NCBI RefSeq assembly: GCF_016424485.1
Contig: NZ_JAELUP010000103.1
Span: 875,307 to 939,306, forward strand
Direction of reading: 5' to 3'
Source: Paenibacillus roseus
GTDB taxonomy: Bacteria; Bacillota; Bacilli; Paenibacillales; Paenibacillaceae
DNA: 64,000 nucleotides
Both the position numbers and the translations under genes were made by a program. Below the pieces are notes generated by a model that saw only the letters and a list, made by a program, of their open reading frames with translations, searched no databases and was not told the origin of the DNA. Below, piece after piece: positions 1 to 8,139 of this stretch; positions within the stretch are counted from its first letter, which is position 1; the number at the start of each line of letters is the position of its first letter.

Positions 1-2
1 AT

Positions 3-362
3 TATGACCTGGAGAGCGGAACAGTGAGCGGCAAAAGAACGGTAATTGAAATTCCGAAAGAGGCGGGGACGCCAGACGGCATGAGTATCGATGCGGAAGG
101 CATGCTGTGGATTGCGCATTGGGGAGGCTTCAAAGTTGCGCGGTTCAACCCGCAAACGGGGGAACTGCTGCAGGAGATTCGTCTGCCTGCTCCGCTTGTG
201 ACATCCTGCGCTTTTGGAGGGGAGCATCTTGATGAGCTTTATATTACAACAGCCCGGGTCGGCCTCTCTCAGGAAAAGCTGGAGCAGTATCCGCTGTCCG
301 GGTCATTATTTAAAGTCAAACTTGCCGTAAAAGGGACCCTGTCCATTCCATTTAAAGGCTAG
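3..362 (+). CDS. SMP-30/gluconolactonase-family protein, C-terminal part
   Basis: The reading frame is already open at the left edge, so this is the 3' portion of a gene that begins outside the window. The visible residues show beta-propeller features of the SMP-30/gluconolactonase/LRE family: TPDGMSIDAEG, LWIAHWGG, a block around ARFNPQTGE, and the closing ELYITTAR strand. Family members are usually about 290 residues, so roughly the last 40 percent is visible. They hydrolyse sugar lactones using a bound divalent metal; the substrate here cannot be told. A bidirectional hairpin terminator follows. The family is likely, the exact reaction is not. Confidence 0.8.
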   Translation, partial: YDLESGTVSGKRTVIEIPKEAGTPDGMSIDAEGMLWIAHWGGFKVARFNPQTGELLQEIRLPAPLVTSCAFGGEHLDELYITTARVGLSQEKLEQYPLSGSLFKVKLAVKGTLSIPFKG

Positions 363-390
363 TTTAATGCTTGACTTGCAGGCAGACAAA

Positions 391-450
391 GAGACCTCCG
401 TGTTGGCGCAGAAGGGAAGTCCCTTTTTGTGCAGGAAAACGGAGGTTTCT
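391..450. terminator. Bidirectional hairpin terminator
   Basis: AGACCTCCGT (392-401) pairs with ACGGAGGTTT (439-448), with further inner pairing between GGG and CCCTTTTTG. It lies between convergent genes and could end both the lactonase and the DUF421 transcripts. Confidence 0.6.
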
Positions 451-463
451 TCATGTAAATAAT

Positions 464-1324
464 CTAGCCTTGAAGCGCTGGCTTCAACCCCGCGATCAGT
501 TCATCGAGCCTGGCGGCGTTGGCTGCATACATGCGTTTGGCATTCTTATCCCTTGTCGATAGAGCGAACAGCTCCAGATCAGCCTGCAGCTTCTTCATAT
601 TAGCCAGCAGCAGCGCTTTGCTCTGTGGAGCCGGAACCTGAAGCTTGTCATCGTACAAATCAACATAAAGCTGCTGATAGGCGTCCACCTGGCCGATAAA
701 TACATTTTCCACGGTAATTCCGATTTTCTCAAGCTCTGTATTTAGCCAGCCACGGTTAAGCCCGAGTGTTGAGAGCGGCTCATCCATAATGTTGCCGTCG
801 ATAATGATTGTCTGTGGCTCGACCTCATTAACCAGCTTGACGCCAAGCTGGCTGGCGGTCAGCGGTTGCTTGTCTTTTTTCAGCAATACGCTGAGCTCAC
901 CGTTCGTCTCCATAACGGCAAATTCCACATCCGCCATATTAAAGACGCTTTTGCCCCGGAGCTGTTCCAGCAGCTCATCGGCGGTCAGCCGCTCCTTCTT
1001 CAGGTTATCCTCCATGATCTTGCCGTTCTTGATAATAATGCGCCCTTTGCCTTCAAACCAGTGACGAAGCAATTTGCTTTTGAGCGTCAGCAACTCGACA
1101 GTGAAGGGGACTATGAACCAGACCAGCAAGGCAATGAACCCGTGGATATAATGGGCTTCAATATCAGTGGAAATGAATCCCGCCAGTTCGCCTAACGTGA
1201 TTCCGAGTACATATTCGAAGAAGGATAACTGTGAAATCTGTTTTTTTCCAAGCACTCTTGTCATCAAAAACAAAATGATCAGAGCGCTTAAGGACCGCAA
1301 TATGATATTTACCCACATCGGCAC
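464..1324 (-). CDS. DUF421 (YetF-like) membrane protein with a C-terminal DUF1657-like segment
   Basis: This 286-residue protein has three N-terminal hydrophobic segments (about residues 5-25, 32-50, 58-78), followed by the cytosolic DUF421 domain with motifs such as GRIIIKNGK and QTIIIDGNI. Residues about 232-284 (KALLLANMKKLQADLELFAL and onward) align by eye with the stand-alone DUF1657 protein at 3041-3247, so the protein looks like a DUF421-DUF1657 fusion. The start is GTG at 1324, 10 nt after AGGAGG. It directly follows spoVAD and is probably cotranscribed with spoVAC and spoVAD. Similar genes accompany extra spoVA operons in Bacillaceae that influence spore heat resistance or germination; that role is inferred from context. 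Confidence 0.85.
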   Translation of the reverse strand: MPMWVNIILRSLSALIILFLMTRVLGKKQISQLSFFEYVLGITLGELAGFISTDIEAHYIHGFIALLVWFIVPFTVELLTLKSKLLRHWFEGKGRIIIKNGKIMEDNLKKERLTADELLEQLRGKSVFNMADVEFAVMETNGELSVLLKKDKQPLTASQLGVKLVNEVEPQTIIIDGNIMDEPLSTLGLNRGWLNTELEKIGITVENVFIGQVDAYQQLYVDLYDDKLQVPAPQSKALLLANMKKLQADLELFALSTRDKNAKRMYAANAARLDELIAGLKPALQG

Positions 1325-1330
1325 AAGCTG

Positions 1331-2359
1331 TCAACCTCCTTGCATGGCTTCGCCATCGTAATGGATAGAAACGGCATGAGCGATTGCCGGAATGCTCTCG
1401 CCTTGCTGCATGGCAAGCGGAGACATCAGCGCTCCTGTTGCCACGACAAGCAGTTTGCGAATTTCTCCGCGGTTCATTCGTTTCATCAGGTGGCCGTAAG
1501 TTACGACCGCACTGCAGGCGCAGCCGCTGCCGCCAGCCTGTACCATTTGTGTATTGTAATCATAGATCATCATGCCGCAGTCCTGGAAATCGGTCTTATG
1601 TATCGGGATTCCGTGCTTCTCGAACAAGTCATTCGCCAGCCCGTGTCCGACTTGGGCCAGATCGCCAGTGACAATCATATCGTACTCCTCCGGCCCGATC
1701 CGCAAATCCCGGAAATGCGCGGTAATTGTATCGACGGCAGCCGGAGCCATGGCTGCTCCCATATTGAACGGATCTTTAATCCCCATATCGATAACCCGTC
1801 CCATTGTAGCGGATGTAATGACCGGCCCTTTGCCTTTACTGGCAACGACAGCAGCCCCTGCTCCTGTAACCGTATACTGGGCGTAAGGCGGCTTCTGCGA
1901 GCCATATTCGGTTGGATAGCGGAACTGCTTCTCGGCTGTGGAATTATGGCTGCACGTACCGGCAAGCACATGCTTCCCGCCCCGTGTATTGACAAGATAT
2001 GCGGCCAAAGCAAGGCTCTCCATCGATGTTGAGCAAGCTCCGAATACGCCCAGGTATGGAATGCTCAGCGTACGCGCAGCATAACTGGTGCTTATAATCT
2101 GATTCATCAGATCGCCGCCGATAAAAAAGTCAATCTGTTCTTTCAACAGTCCTGCTTGTTCGATCGCTAGCCGGGCAGCGTCCTCAAATAATACTTTCTC
2201 CGCTTTCTCCCAGCTTTCCTGATTCAATAAAGAGTCGCCGTGAATTAGATCAAAGTCATTGGCAAGCGGCCCGCGGCCTTCAAATGGCCCGACAACCGCT
2301 GCTGTCGAGGCGATAACGGGTTTGTTATTGAATACCCATGTCTGATGACCCTGCTGCAT
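1331..2359 (-). CDS. spoVAD: Stage V sporulation protein AD
   Basis: SpoVAD has a thiolase/ketosynthase-like fold and is part of the SpoVA complex that moves Ca-dipicolinic acid across the inner spore membrane. Visible features are an N-terminal block ending in STAAVVGPFEGRGP, the GVFGACSTSMESLALAAYL region at the position of the thiolase nucleophile, and a glycine-rich C-terminus. The length of about 342 residues matches the family (about 338). The frame also has a GTG at 2365, but ATG 2359 lies 9 nt after GGAGG and is preferred. The GTG overlaps the spoVAC stop, so the genes are translationally close. Expression in the forespore is expected but no sigma-G promoter was identified. Confidence 0.92.
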   Translation of the reverse strand: MQQGHQTWVFNNKPVIASTAAVVGPFEGRGPLANDFDLIHGDSLLNQESWEKAEKVLFEDAARLAIEQAGLLKEQIDFFIGGDLMNQIISTSYAARTLSIPYLGVFGACSTSMESLALAAYLVNTRGGKHVLAGTCSHNSTAEKQFRYPTEYGSQKPPYAQYTVTGAGAAVVASKGKGPVITSATMGRVIDMGIKDPFNMGAAMAPAAVDTITAHFRDLRIGPEEYDMIVTGDLAQVGHGLANDLFEKHGIPIHKTDFQDCGMMIYDYNTQMVQAGGSGCACSAVVTYGHLMKRMNRGEIRKLLVVATGALMSPLAMQQGESIPAIAHAVSIHYDGEAMQGG

Positions 2360-2361
2360 CT

Positions 2362-2844
2362 TCACCCACCTCCCATGGCTAGTTTGACGATCATATGAAT
2401 GTTCCCAACGACAAAGGCAGCGACCGTTCCGAACACAATAACCGCTCCGGCCAGTTCAAACATCATTGCGCCCGTGCCCAGCACAAGTCCCTCGCTTCGA
2501 TGCTCAATAGCTGCCGAGGCCATTGAATTGGCGAAGCCTGTAACCGGCACGGCGGACCCTGCTCCGGCCCATTGGCCGATCTTGTCATATAGGCCCAGAC
2601 TCGTCAAAATCACCGAGATTAAAATCAGGACCGCTACAGTAGGGTTGCCGGCCTTAACCTCGTCCATGCCTCCCCAATGAACAAAGGCCTTTGTGATTGC
2701 TTGACCCAGTACACAGATAAGCCCGCCGGTCAAAAAAGCGCGCAGCGAGTTTTGCAACGTCTTGCGCGCAGGTTGTTTGGCTAGCGCCATGCGCTGGTAT
2801 TCCTGTTGTACGGGAGTCAGTTTTTTCAATTTATTATTCGCCAT
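2362..2844 (-). CDS. spoVAC: Stage V sporulation protein AC
   Basis: SpoVAC is an integral membrane protein of the SpoVA dipicolinic-acid channel and acts as a mechanosensitive component in B. subtilis. The 160-residue product starts with a basic KKLTPVQQEYQ segment and then has about four hydrophobic helices, including FLTGGLICVLGQAI, VAVLILISVILTSLGLYD and the C-terminal IVFGTVAAFVVGNIHMIVK. The family-typical GAGSAVPVTGFANSMASAA motif is intact. An upstream GTG exists at 2859, but ATG 2844 has GAGG 7 nt before it. It heads the minus-strand spoVAC-spoVAD-DUF421 operon. No spoVAE/spoVAEb gene follows, which is unusual. Confidence 0.92.
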   Translation of the reverse strand: MANNKLKKLTPVQQEYQRMALAKQPARKTLQNSLRAFLTGGLICVLGQAITKAFVHWGGMDEVKAGNPTVAVLILISVILTSLGLYDKIGQWAGAGSAVPVTGFANSMASAAIEHRSEGLVLGTGAMMFELAGAVIVFGTVAAFVVGNIHMIVKLAMGGG

Positions 2845-3040
2845 GTCAGTTCCTCGCACGTAATAGATGTTGTTGGATTTGCTGTCATTATTCCACCATC
2901 GGCAAAATTTATGAATGCTGCGACTTGCAAACCTGGATGAAAGTTGAATTAATTTCCTGTTTTTCTCCGCCCAAAGGGTGGAAAGATAGGTAGGTCGCCA
3001 TTAATTGTTTGGCAAATACAAAAATAAAGAGGGATGAACG

Positions 3041-3247
3041 ATGACTGTAGCAAGCCAAGTTAAAACCTGTGTTGCATCTTTGAAAAGCGCTCAAGCGAGC
3101 CTGGAGCAATTTGCTCTGGCTACTCAAAACCAGGAAGCTAAAACGTTGTTCACCAACGCTGCGCAACAAACACAGCAAATTGTTGACCAGGTCTCTTCCA
3201 GAGTCCAACAGCTCGAAAACGAGGAGCCGCAATATAAAGGATTTTAA
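3041..3247 (+). CDS. DUF1657 protein
   Basis: A 68-residue, alpha-helical, Gln-rich protein with the family pattern VKTCVASLKSAQASLEQFAL followed by NQEAKTLFTNAAQQT. DUF1657 proteins are short and of unknown biochemical role; they commonly neighbour DUF421 and extra spoVA genes in spore formers. Here the gene is divergent from spoVAC, across about 200 bp, and is preceded by an AGAGGG ribosome binding site. A strong terminator follows at once, so it is probably a single-gene transcript. Its sequence repeats, at low identity, at the C-terminus of the DUF421 protein at 464-1324. Confidence 0.85.
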   Translation: MTVASQVKTCVASLKSAQASLEQFALATQNQEAKTLFTNAAQQTQQIVDQVSSRVQQLENEEPQYKGF

Positions 3248-3260
3248 AACATTGACGATT

Positions 3261-3298
3261 AAAAGGAGCTTTCCTGCTAAATCAGGGGCTCCTTTTTA
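3261..3298 (+). terminator. Intrinsic terminator of the DUF1657 gene
   Basis: AAAAGGAGC (3261-3269) pairs with GCTCCTTTT (3288-3296), extended inside by CCTG/CAGG, and ends in a T-run. Confidence 0.85.
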
Positions 3299-3366
3299 AC
3301 AATCACCGAATATTCATGTTGCGATGAACGCTTCCGTTTTAGATTTGCTTTATGAGAGGAGTATAT

Positions 3367-4110
3367 ATGAGAAGCATAAAGATTATGGTTGCCATTATGC
3401 TGCTTGGGTTGGCTTGCAATGCGGAAGCGTGGGCCGCTCCCAGAAAAAACCGGGATTATTATGAAGCGAGGGGAGAGGTAGTATGGGAGGTTCCGGGAAA
3501 AAAGAAAGTGATCGCCCTGACCTTCGATGACGGCCCTGATCCGAAAGATACGCCTTATATTCTGGATTTGCTAAAGCAGTATCACGCAAAAGCTACTTTT
3601 TTTGTGATTGGCAACAAAGCGGGGAAGCATCCGAATCTGTTGAGGAGAGAGATGGAGGAGGGGCATGAAATCGCCAATCATACCTACACCCACCATTTTT
3701 TCAATCGGTCTTTTACAGCCGAGCGCATTCACAATGAGATTGCCAAAACTCAAGAGATTGTATATTCCGTAACAGGACATAAGCCTAGTTTGTTCCGGCC
3801 TCCCGGCGGCATGTTTGACGAGGCGGTTTTGCGAGTTGCTAAACAGGAAGGTTTAAAGACCATTATGTGGTCTTGGCATCAGGATACACGGGACTGGTCC
3901 CGACCCGGGGTCGGCTATATTGTAAATAAAGTATTGAAGAATGTTCGTAACGGGGATATTATATTGCTACACGATTACGTAAGCGGCCAAAGTCAGACGG
4001 TCAAAGCGCTGCAGAAAATTTTGCCCGAGCTCAACAAATTGGGCTATGAATTCGTGACCGTTTCAGACCTGCTGTCCAGTGCCAAGAATATGGTTCCCTC
4101 TATGAAATAA
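3367..4110 (+). CDS. Secreted polysaccharide deacetylase (NodB domain)
   Basis: A NodB-homology carbohydrate esterase (CE4), 247 residues from ATG 3367, which follows GAGAGGAG at good spacing; an upstream in-frame ATG at 3352 has no such site. An N-terminal hydrophobic stretch ending near AEAWAA predicts a Sec signal peptide. Hallmarks are the metal/catalytic motif TFDDGPDP, the zinc ligands in HEIANHTYTHH, the RPPGG motif and the C-terminal ILLHD. Such enzymes deacetylate N-acetylglucosamine or N-acetylmuramic acid in peptidoglycan or other wall glycans, as do the PdaA/PdaB-type spore cortex enzymes. Which substrate applies here is not decidable from sequence. It appears to be monocistronic. 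Confidence 0.88.
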   Translation: MRSIKIMVAIMLLGLACNAEAWAAPRKNRDYYEARGEVVWEVPGKKKVIALTFDDGPDPKDTPYILDLLKQYHAKATFFVIGNKAGKHPNLLRREMEEGHEIANHTYTHHFFNRSFTAERIHNEIAKTQEIVYSVTGHKPSLFRPPGGMFDEAVLRVAKQEGLKTIMWSWHQDTRDWSRPGVGYIVNKVLKNVRNGDIILLHDYVSGQSQTVKALQKILPELNKLGYEFVTVSDLLSSAKNMVPSMK

Positions 4111-4112
4111 TA

Positions 4113-4149
4113 CTGATCTTTGCAAGCTCTGGCTGCCTGCAAAGATCAG
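4113..4149 (+). terminator. Hairpin after the deacetylase gene, no T-run
   Basis: CTGATCTTTGCA (4113-4124) and TGCAAAGATCAG (4138-4149) form a perfect 12-bp stem just after the stop codon. There is no downstream T-tract, so termination may be weak or factor-assisted. Confidence 0.45.
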
Positions 4150-4197
4150 GTTGGCCGCCTACATAATCGGCATGTTTGAATGAAAGAAGGAACAGGG

Positions 4198-5550
4198 ATG
4201 GACACATCATCGTCAAAACAGCCCTCAGGCTGGCTGAAGCAAGGGGAAGGGAGCAGTCTGGAGGAGGTTAACAACACGGTTTCGATTCCTGCGGGTTCCG
4301 GTTTCTGGAGGAAGTTTTTTGCGTTCTCCGGGCCAGGCGCATTGATCGCCGTCGGTTATGTTGACCCTGGTAACTGGGCGACGTCCATAGCCGGAGGCAG
4401 CCGATACGGCTATTTACTGCTGTCGGTTGTTCTCATCTCCAGCCTGATTGCCATGCTGCTCCAGGGACTGGCTGCCAAGCTCGGTATTGCTACAGGGAGA
4501 GATTTGGCTCAGGCAACTGGGGATGGACTCAAAAAGCATTGGGCCATTATATTATGGCTGCTTGCCGAGTTGGCGATTATGGCGACCGATTTGGCAGAGG
4601 TAATCGGGTCTGCGATTGCGCTCAATCTGCTTGTTGGCATGCCGTTGCTGCTTGGTATTGCCGTTACGACAGTAGATGTGATGCTCTTGCTGTTGTTGCA
4701 AAAGAAAGGGTTCCGGCTTTTGGAATCCATCGTGATTGTGCTGATGACCACAATATTCGGTATTTTCGTTTTTGAAGTTATTGCATCAAAGCCGCAGTGG
4801 TCTGAACTGCTGGCTGGCTATATTCCAACTTGGCAAATCGTGACGAATCCCGAGATGCTGTTTGTTGCTCTAGGTATTCTAGGGGCGACTGTTATGCCGC
4901 ATAATTTGTATTTGCACTCATCCATCGTCCAGACGCGCCAATATGATCGAAGCAAGACCGGTCGCCGCGAGGCGGTTAAATTTTCAATGCTGGATTCCTT
5001 GGGCTCGCTCACGGTTGCTTTTATAATCAACTCCGCCATTTTGATTGTGGGTGCAGCCGCCTTCTATGGCAAGGGTTTGGATGTGTCCGAGATTGAGGGG
5101 GCCTATCATTTGCTCAGTCCAACCCTGGGAGTTGGCATTGCCAGCACGTTGTTTGCTGTAGCGCTGCTTGCTTCAGGTCAAAACTCGACTATAACAGGGA
5201 CGCTCGCAGGGCAGATTGTAATGGAGGGGTTTATTCATATTCGCCTTGCGCCATGGCTTAGAAGGATAATCACGCGACTTATAGCTGTTGTTCCTGCTTT
5301 TATTGTGACGTGGATTGCCGGGTCCAAGGGGCTTGGAGAACTGTTGCTGTGGAGCCAGGTTGTACTGAGCCTGCAGCTTCCCTTTGCCGTGATTCCGCTG
5401 GTAATGTTCACGGGCAGCAAGCGCAAGATGGGGTCGTTTGTGAACTCCCGTCCGGTGCAGCTTGCGGCATGGATGTCGACAGCGATTATTGTCAGCCTGA
5501 ACATTTTCCTTGTCGCCTATATTCTATTGACCGGGCACGAGTTGGGGTAG
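4198..5550 (+). CDS. mntH: Nramp-family Mn2+/H+ symporter MntH
   Basis: A 450-residue Nramp transporter with about eleven hydrophobic helices. The TM1 metal-binding motif DPGNWATSIAGG and the TM6 motif MPHNLYLHSS are both intact, which fits proton-driven Mn2+ (and Fe2+) import. The start is ATG 4198, with GAAGGA upstream; an in-frame ATG at 4180 lacks a site. The hydrophilic N-terminal extension of about 40 residues is common in Paenibacillus-like homologues. It is flanked by its own terminator and sits convergent with the MATE gene. MntR control is usual in the family, but I did not find a convincing MntR box in the 90 bp upstream. Confidence 0.92.
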   Translation: MDTSSSKQPSGWLKQGEGSSLEEVNNTVSIPAGSGFWRKFFAFSGPGALIAVGYVDPGNWATSIAGGSRYGYLLLSVVLISSLIAMLLQGLAAKLGIATGRDLAQATGDGLKKHWAIILWLLAELAIMATDLAEVIGSAIALNLLVGMPLLLGIAVTTVDVMLLLLLQKKGFRLLESIVIVLMTTIFGIFVFEVIASKPQWSELLAGYIPTWQIVTNPEMLFVALGILGATVMPHNLYLHSSIVQTRQYDRSKTGRREAVKFSMLDSLGSLTVAFIINSAILIVGAAAFYGKGLDVSEIEGAYHLLSPTLGVGIASTLFAVALLASGQNSTITGTLAGQIVMEGFIHIRLAPWLRRIITRLIAVVPAFIVTWIAGSKGLGELLLWSQVVLSLQLPFAVIPLVMFTGSKRKMGSFVNSRPVQLAAWMSTAIIVSLNIFLVAYILLTGHELG

Positions 5551-5606
5551 AAAAAAGCAGCCACATCAGGCGATTGCATACCTGCATATGGCTGCCTCCT
5601 TTTTGA
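5551..5606. terminator. Bidirectional terminator between mntH and the MATE gene
   Basis: AAAAAAGCAGCCA pairs with TGGCTGC followed by CTCCTTTTT, with an additional CAGG/CCTG inner stem. A-tract on one side and T-tract on the other allow use in both directions. Confidence 0.8.
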
Positions 5607-5614
5607 AAGTTAAA

Positions 5615-7021
5615 TTAATGAGAGGTAACGACAGCTTCGCCCGAATCCGCTCTGACCAGCGCGTGCTTCTCCCAGGAGCGACTGCGCCAGCGAAGGGCCA
5701 TAATCACGGCCCGCAGCCATTCATCGGCGGCAATGGCGAACCAAATGCCAGCCAGCCCCATATCGAGCTTGAAGACGAACAGGTAGCCTAGCGGCACGCT
5801 CATGCCGACCATTGTGAACATGCCGATCCACAGCGGGAATTTGGCATCGCCGGATGCTCTGAGCGAATTGACGATAATAATGTTAATCGTGCGTCCAGTC
5901 TCCAGCACTATGCTGAGCAACAGGACATTGGCCCCAAGCCGGATGACTTCCGGGTCATTCGTGAAGATGGACATTAGCGGTTCCCGGAGTATAACGATGA
6001 AGGCGATCATGACAAGCGTTGCAATACTGGCAGAACGGACGCTATTCCATACCCGTAGGTAGGCAACCTGAGGGTGTCCCGCTCCAACCATCCGGCCGAC
6101 AATGATCGAAGTTCCAACGCCAATGGCCAAGGCAAACAGGTAGATGAACATCGAAATATTGGCAGCGTACTGTCTGGCAGCCATCGATGCTTCACCAAGA
6201 AAAGTGGCATAGAACAGGAACATAATTTGACAGGACTGATACATAACCTGTTCCAGGGCTGATGGAACACCTATCTTCAGAATCTGGGAAATATGAGCTT
6301 TGGATAACGAAAAATAATGCTTGAACTCAATTCGCACCGCCATAATGCGATACAGCAGCCAGAAAAAGACGACAATGGCAATTGCCCGGCTGATTACGGA
6401 AGAAATTGCGGCCCCCTGCACACCTAGCTGAGGCATGCCGAAGTTGCCGAAAATTAAAGCATAGTTTCCGATAATATGAATAATGTTCATGCCAAGGGAA
6501 ACTAGCATCGCTTCCTTCGTGAATCCGTGTACGCGGATAATAGCCGCCAAGGAGTTAATAATCGCCTGCAGGAAGATCCCGCCTCCGACAATTGCCAGAT
6601 AGCTTTTGGCGTATTCCAGAATTTCTCCTTGAAGGTTCAGTGTAGTGAGCATCTGTCCGCCCACTGCGACAAAGACTGCACTTATGATCAACCCGATAAT
6701 CAAGTTCAGCGTGACGGCAAGCGCGGATATGCGCGAGGCTTCAAAAAACTTCCGCGACCCGATATATTGGGCAACGACAATAGAGGCCCCATTGCCGATG
6801 ACCTCAAGAATGAGAATGGCAATATGCAAGTACTGGTTCGCTGCTCCGACGCCAGATACGGCATTGTCCGATAATTCACTCAGCATGAATGTATCTGCCA
6901 TGCCCATCATCATAAATAGAAATATTTCGAGAAAAATCGGCCAGGTCAGGTAGAACAGATTAAACCCCTTGCCGGTTTGGTCGGATTTATGAGTCTCTGG
7001 TTGTTGTTGTGCGGCTGTCAT
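5615..7021 (-). CDS. MATE-family multidrug/cation efflux transporter
   Basis: A 468-residue membrane protein with twelve predicted hydrophobic helices in two similar halves. Typical MATE features include LTWPIFLEIFLFMMMGMADT in helix 1, the VIGNGASIVVAQYIG stretch, and IAIGVGTSIIVGRMVGAG in the second half. These proteins export cationic drugs or metabolites using Na+ or H+ gradients. The start ATG 7021 is preceded by GAAAGAAGGATT. The gene is alone on the minus strand, with a long AT-rich upstream region. The substrate is unknown. Confidence 0.88.
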   Translation of the reverse strand: MTAAQQQPETHKSDQTGKGFNLFYLTWPIFLEIFLFMMMGMADTFMLSELSDNAVSGVGAANQYLHIAILILEVIGNGASIVVAQYIGSRKFFEASRISALAVTLNLIIGLIISAVFVAVGGQMLTTLNLQGEILEYAKSYLAIVGGGIFLQAIINSLAAIIRVHGFTKEAMLVSLGMNIIHIIGNYALIFGNFGMPQLGVQGAAISSVISRAIAIVVFFWLLYRIMAVRIEFKHYFSLSKAHISQILKIGVPSALEQVMYQSCQIMFLFYATFLGEASMAARQYAANISMFIYLFALAIGVGTSIIVGRMVGAGHPQVAYLRVWNSVRSASIATLVMIAFIVILREPLMSIFTNDPEVIRLGANVLLLSIVLETGRTINIIIVNSLRASGDAKFPLWIGMFTMVGMSVPLGYLFVFKLDMGLAGIWFAIAADEWLRAVIMALRWRSRSWEKHALVRADSGEAVVTSH

Positions 7022-7353
7022 GTCGATTAATCCTTCTTTCCTCGTTCAATGTTGCAAGTTTATGTAGCAAGCCTTAAATCAAGACGTATCGTAGCATAGA
7101 AATGAACAGTTTGCACCAAAAATATTTTCATTCCAAATACCTTATAAATATGTAAATAACCTATAATAAAATCGCTTAAAATGAGCGGAAAAGATAAAAA
7201 ATAAGCTATTTTATAAATATAAAATGGATAATATAGAGAAATAATTATTATTTTGAAATGAAAGTGATTAAAATAGACTGGCATGTTTGACAGTGGAGTG
7301 CTAAAATCCAAGAACGCGAACACTTTGCATCCGTCCCTCACAAGGCGGAGCAG
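7022..7353. other. AT-rich intergenic region, divergent promoters
   Basis: About 330 bp between the divergent MATE and DUF6509 genes, markedly AT-rich compared with its surroundings. It presumably holds both promoters. I see no hairpin terminator, RNA gene or convincing operator in it. Confidence 0.5.
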
Positions 7354-7671
7354 ATGGCAACTGAAAGGATGAGAAGATTGAATATTACGGAATATCAGGT
7401 TGAGTTGGTCAAAGACCCGTTCGGCATTTTAAGCGGAAAGCGATATGAGTTTTTGCTTGATTTGGAGCTGGATGAAGAGGACGAGCTTTATTCTCCCCAC
7501 GGTATATATGTAAAGGCAGTATATATGGTGGATGATGAGGGGGGCCGCATTATCAAACATGAACTGTACGAGCGGACGACGAACCGTTTTCTGTCGTATG
7601 ATCTGGAGGATGATGAGCTGGCCGAGGCTGAAGCATTCTGCTTGGCGCATTACAAGGAAACTGAGGAGTAA
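7354..7671 (+). CDS. DUF6509-type small acidic protein
   Basis: A 105-residue acidic protein with an opening NITEYQVELVKDPFGILSGKRYEF and a clustered acidic tail (DLEDDELAEAE). This looks like the DUF6509 family of Bacillales, whose function is unknown. ATG 7354 has AAGGCGGAG upstream; ATG 7369 is a possible alternative. It is the first gene of a co-directional run with the DUF1904 gene, 33 bp downstream. No membrane segment, signal peptide or catalytic motif is visible. Confidence 0.65.
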   Translation: MATERMRRLNITEYQVELVKDPFGILSGKRYEFLLDLELDEEDELYSPHGIYVKAVYMVDDEGGRIIKHELYERTTNRFLSYDLEDDELAEAEAFCLAHYKETEE

Positions 7672-7704
7672 CAGACAAGGCAAGATTGCAGGGAGGGAAG
7701 CTGG

Positions 7705-8082
7705 ATGCCGCAATTAACCGTACGCGGAATTGATAAGAATGTACTGATAACCATTAGTAAACCGCTGCTAAAGGATATGGCCCAGGTCTGCGGGTGCGGG
7801 ACTGATAATTTTACAATCGACCGCCTTGAGGTAACGGCAACTGGAGAAGAAGGGGTGGCGGCAGTCTACCCGTTTATCGAAGTCGCCTGGTTCGAGCGTG
7901 GGAGGCATGTGCGTGACGAATTGGCGAGAACGATTACGATGCATGTCCGGTCCGCAGGTGTAGAAGAACTCGAAATTGCCTTCAAGGTGTACCGGGAAGA
8001 TGGCTATTACATAAATGGAGTTTCCTGCGCGGCAGGAACGGGATTTGAACCTGGGAAGCAGTTTGGATACAATAGTAAATAA
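7705..8082 (+). CDS. DUF1904 family protein
   Basis: A 125-residue protein beginning MPQLTVRGI, with the pattern VYPFIEVAWFERG, matching the DUF1904 family (tautomerase-like small proteins of unknown role). It has GGGAGGG upstream of ATG 7705. The N-terminal Met-Pro and the beta-alpha-beta layout recall tautomerase folds, but no enzymatic activity can be claimed. It is followed 57 bp later by a metallo-hydrolase gene on the same strand. Confidence 0.7.
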   Translation: MPQLTVRGIDKNVLITISKPLLKDMAQVCGCGTDNFTIDRLEVTATGEEGVAAVYPFIEVAWFERGRHVRDELARTITMHVRSAGVEELEIAFKVYREDGYYINGVSCAAGTGFEPGKQFGYNSK

Positions 8083-8139
8083 CGGGAAATGTGAAGTTGG
8101 CTATCCCGAATTATCCTGTTATTTATAGGAGGCTGTATC

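Noticed and set aside
1340..2032. A 230-codon plus-strand frame opposite spoVAD
   Set aside because: It is a shadow of spoVAD: no ribosome site, no family resemblance and His/Cys-rich composition.
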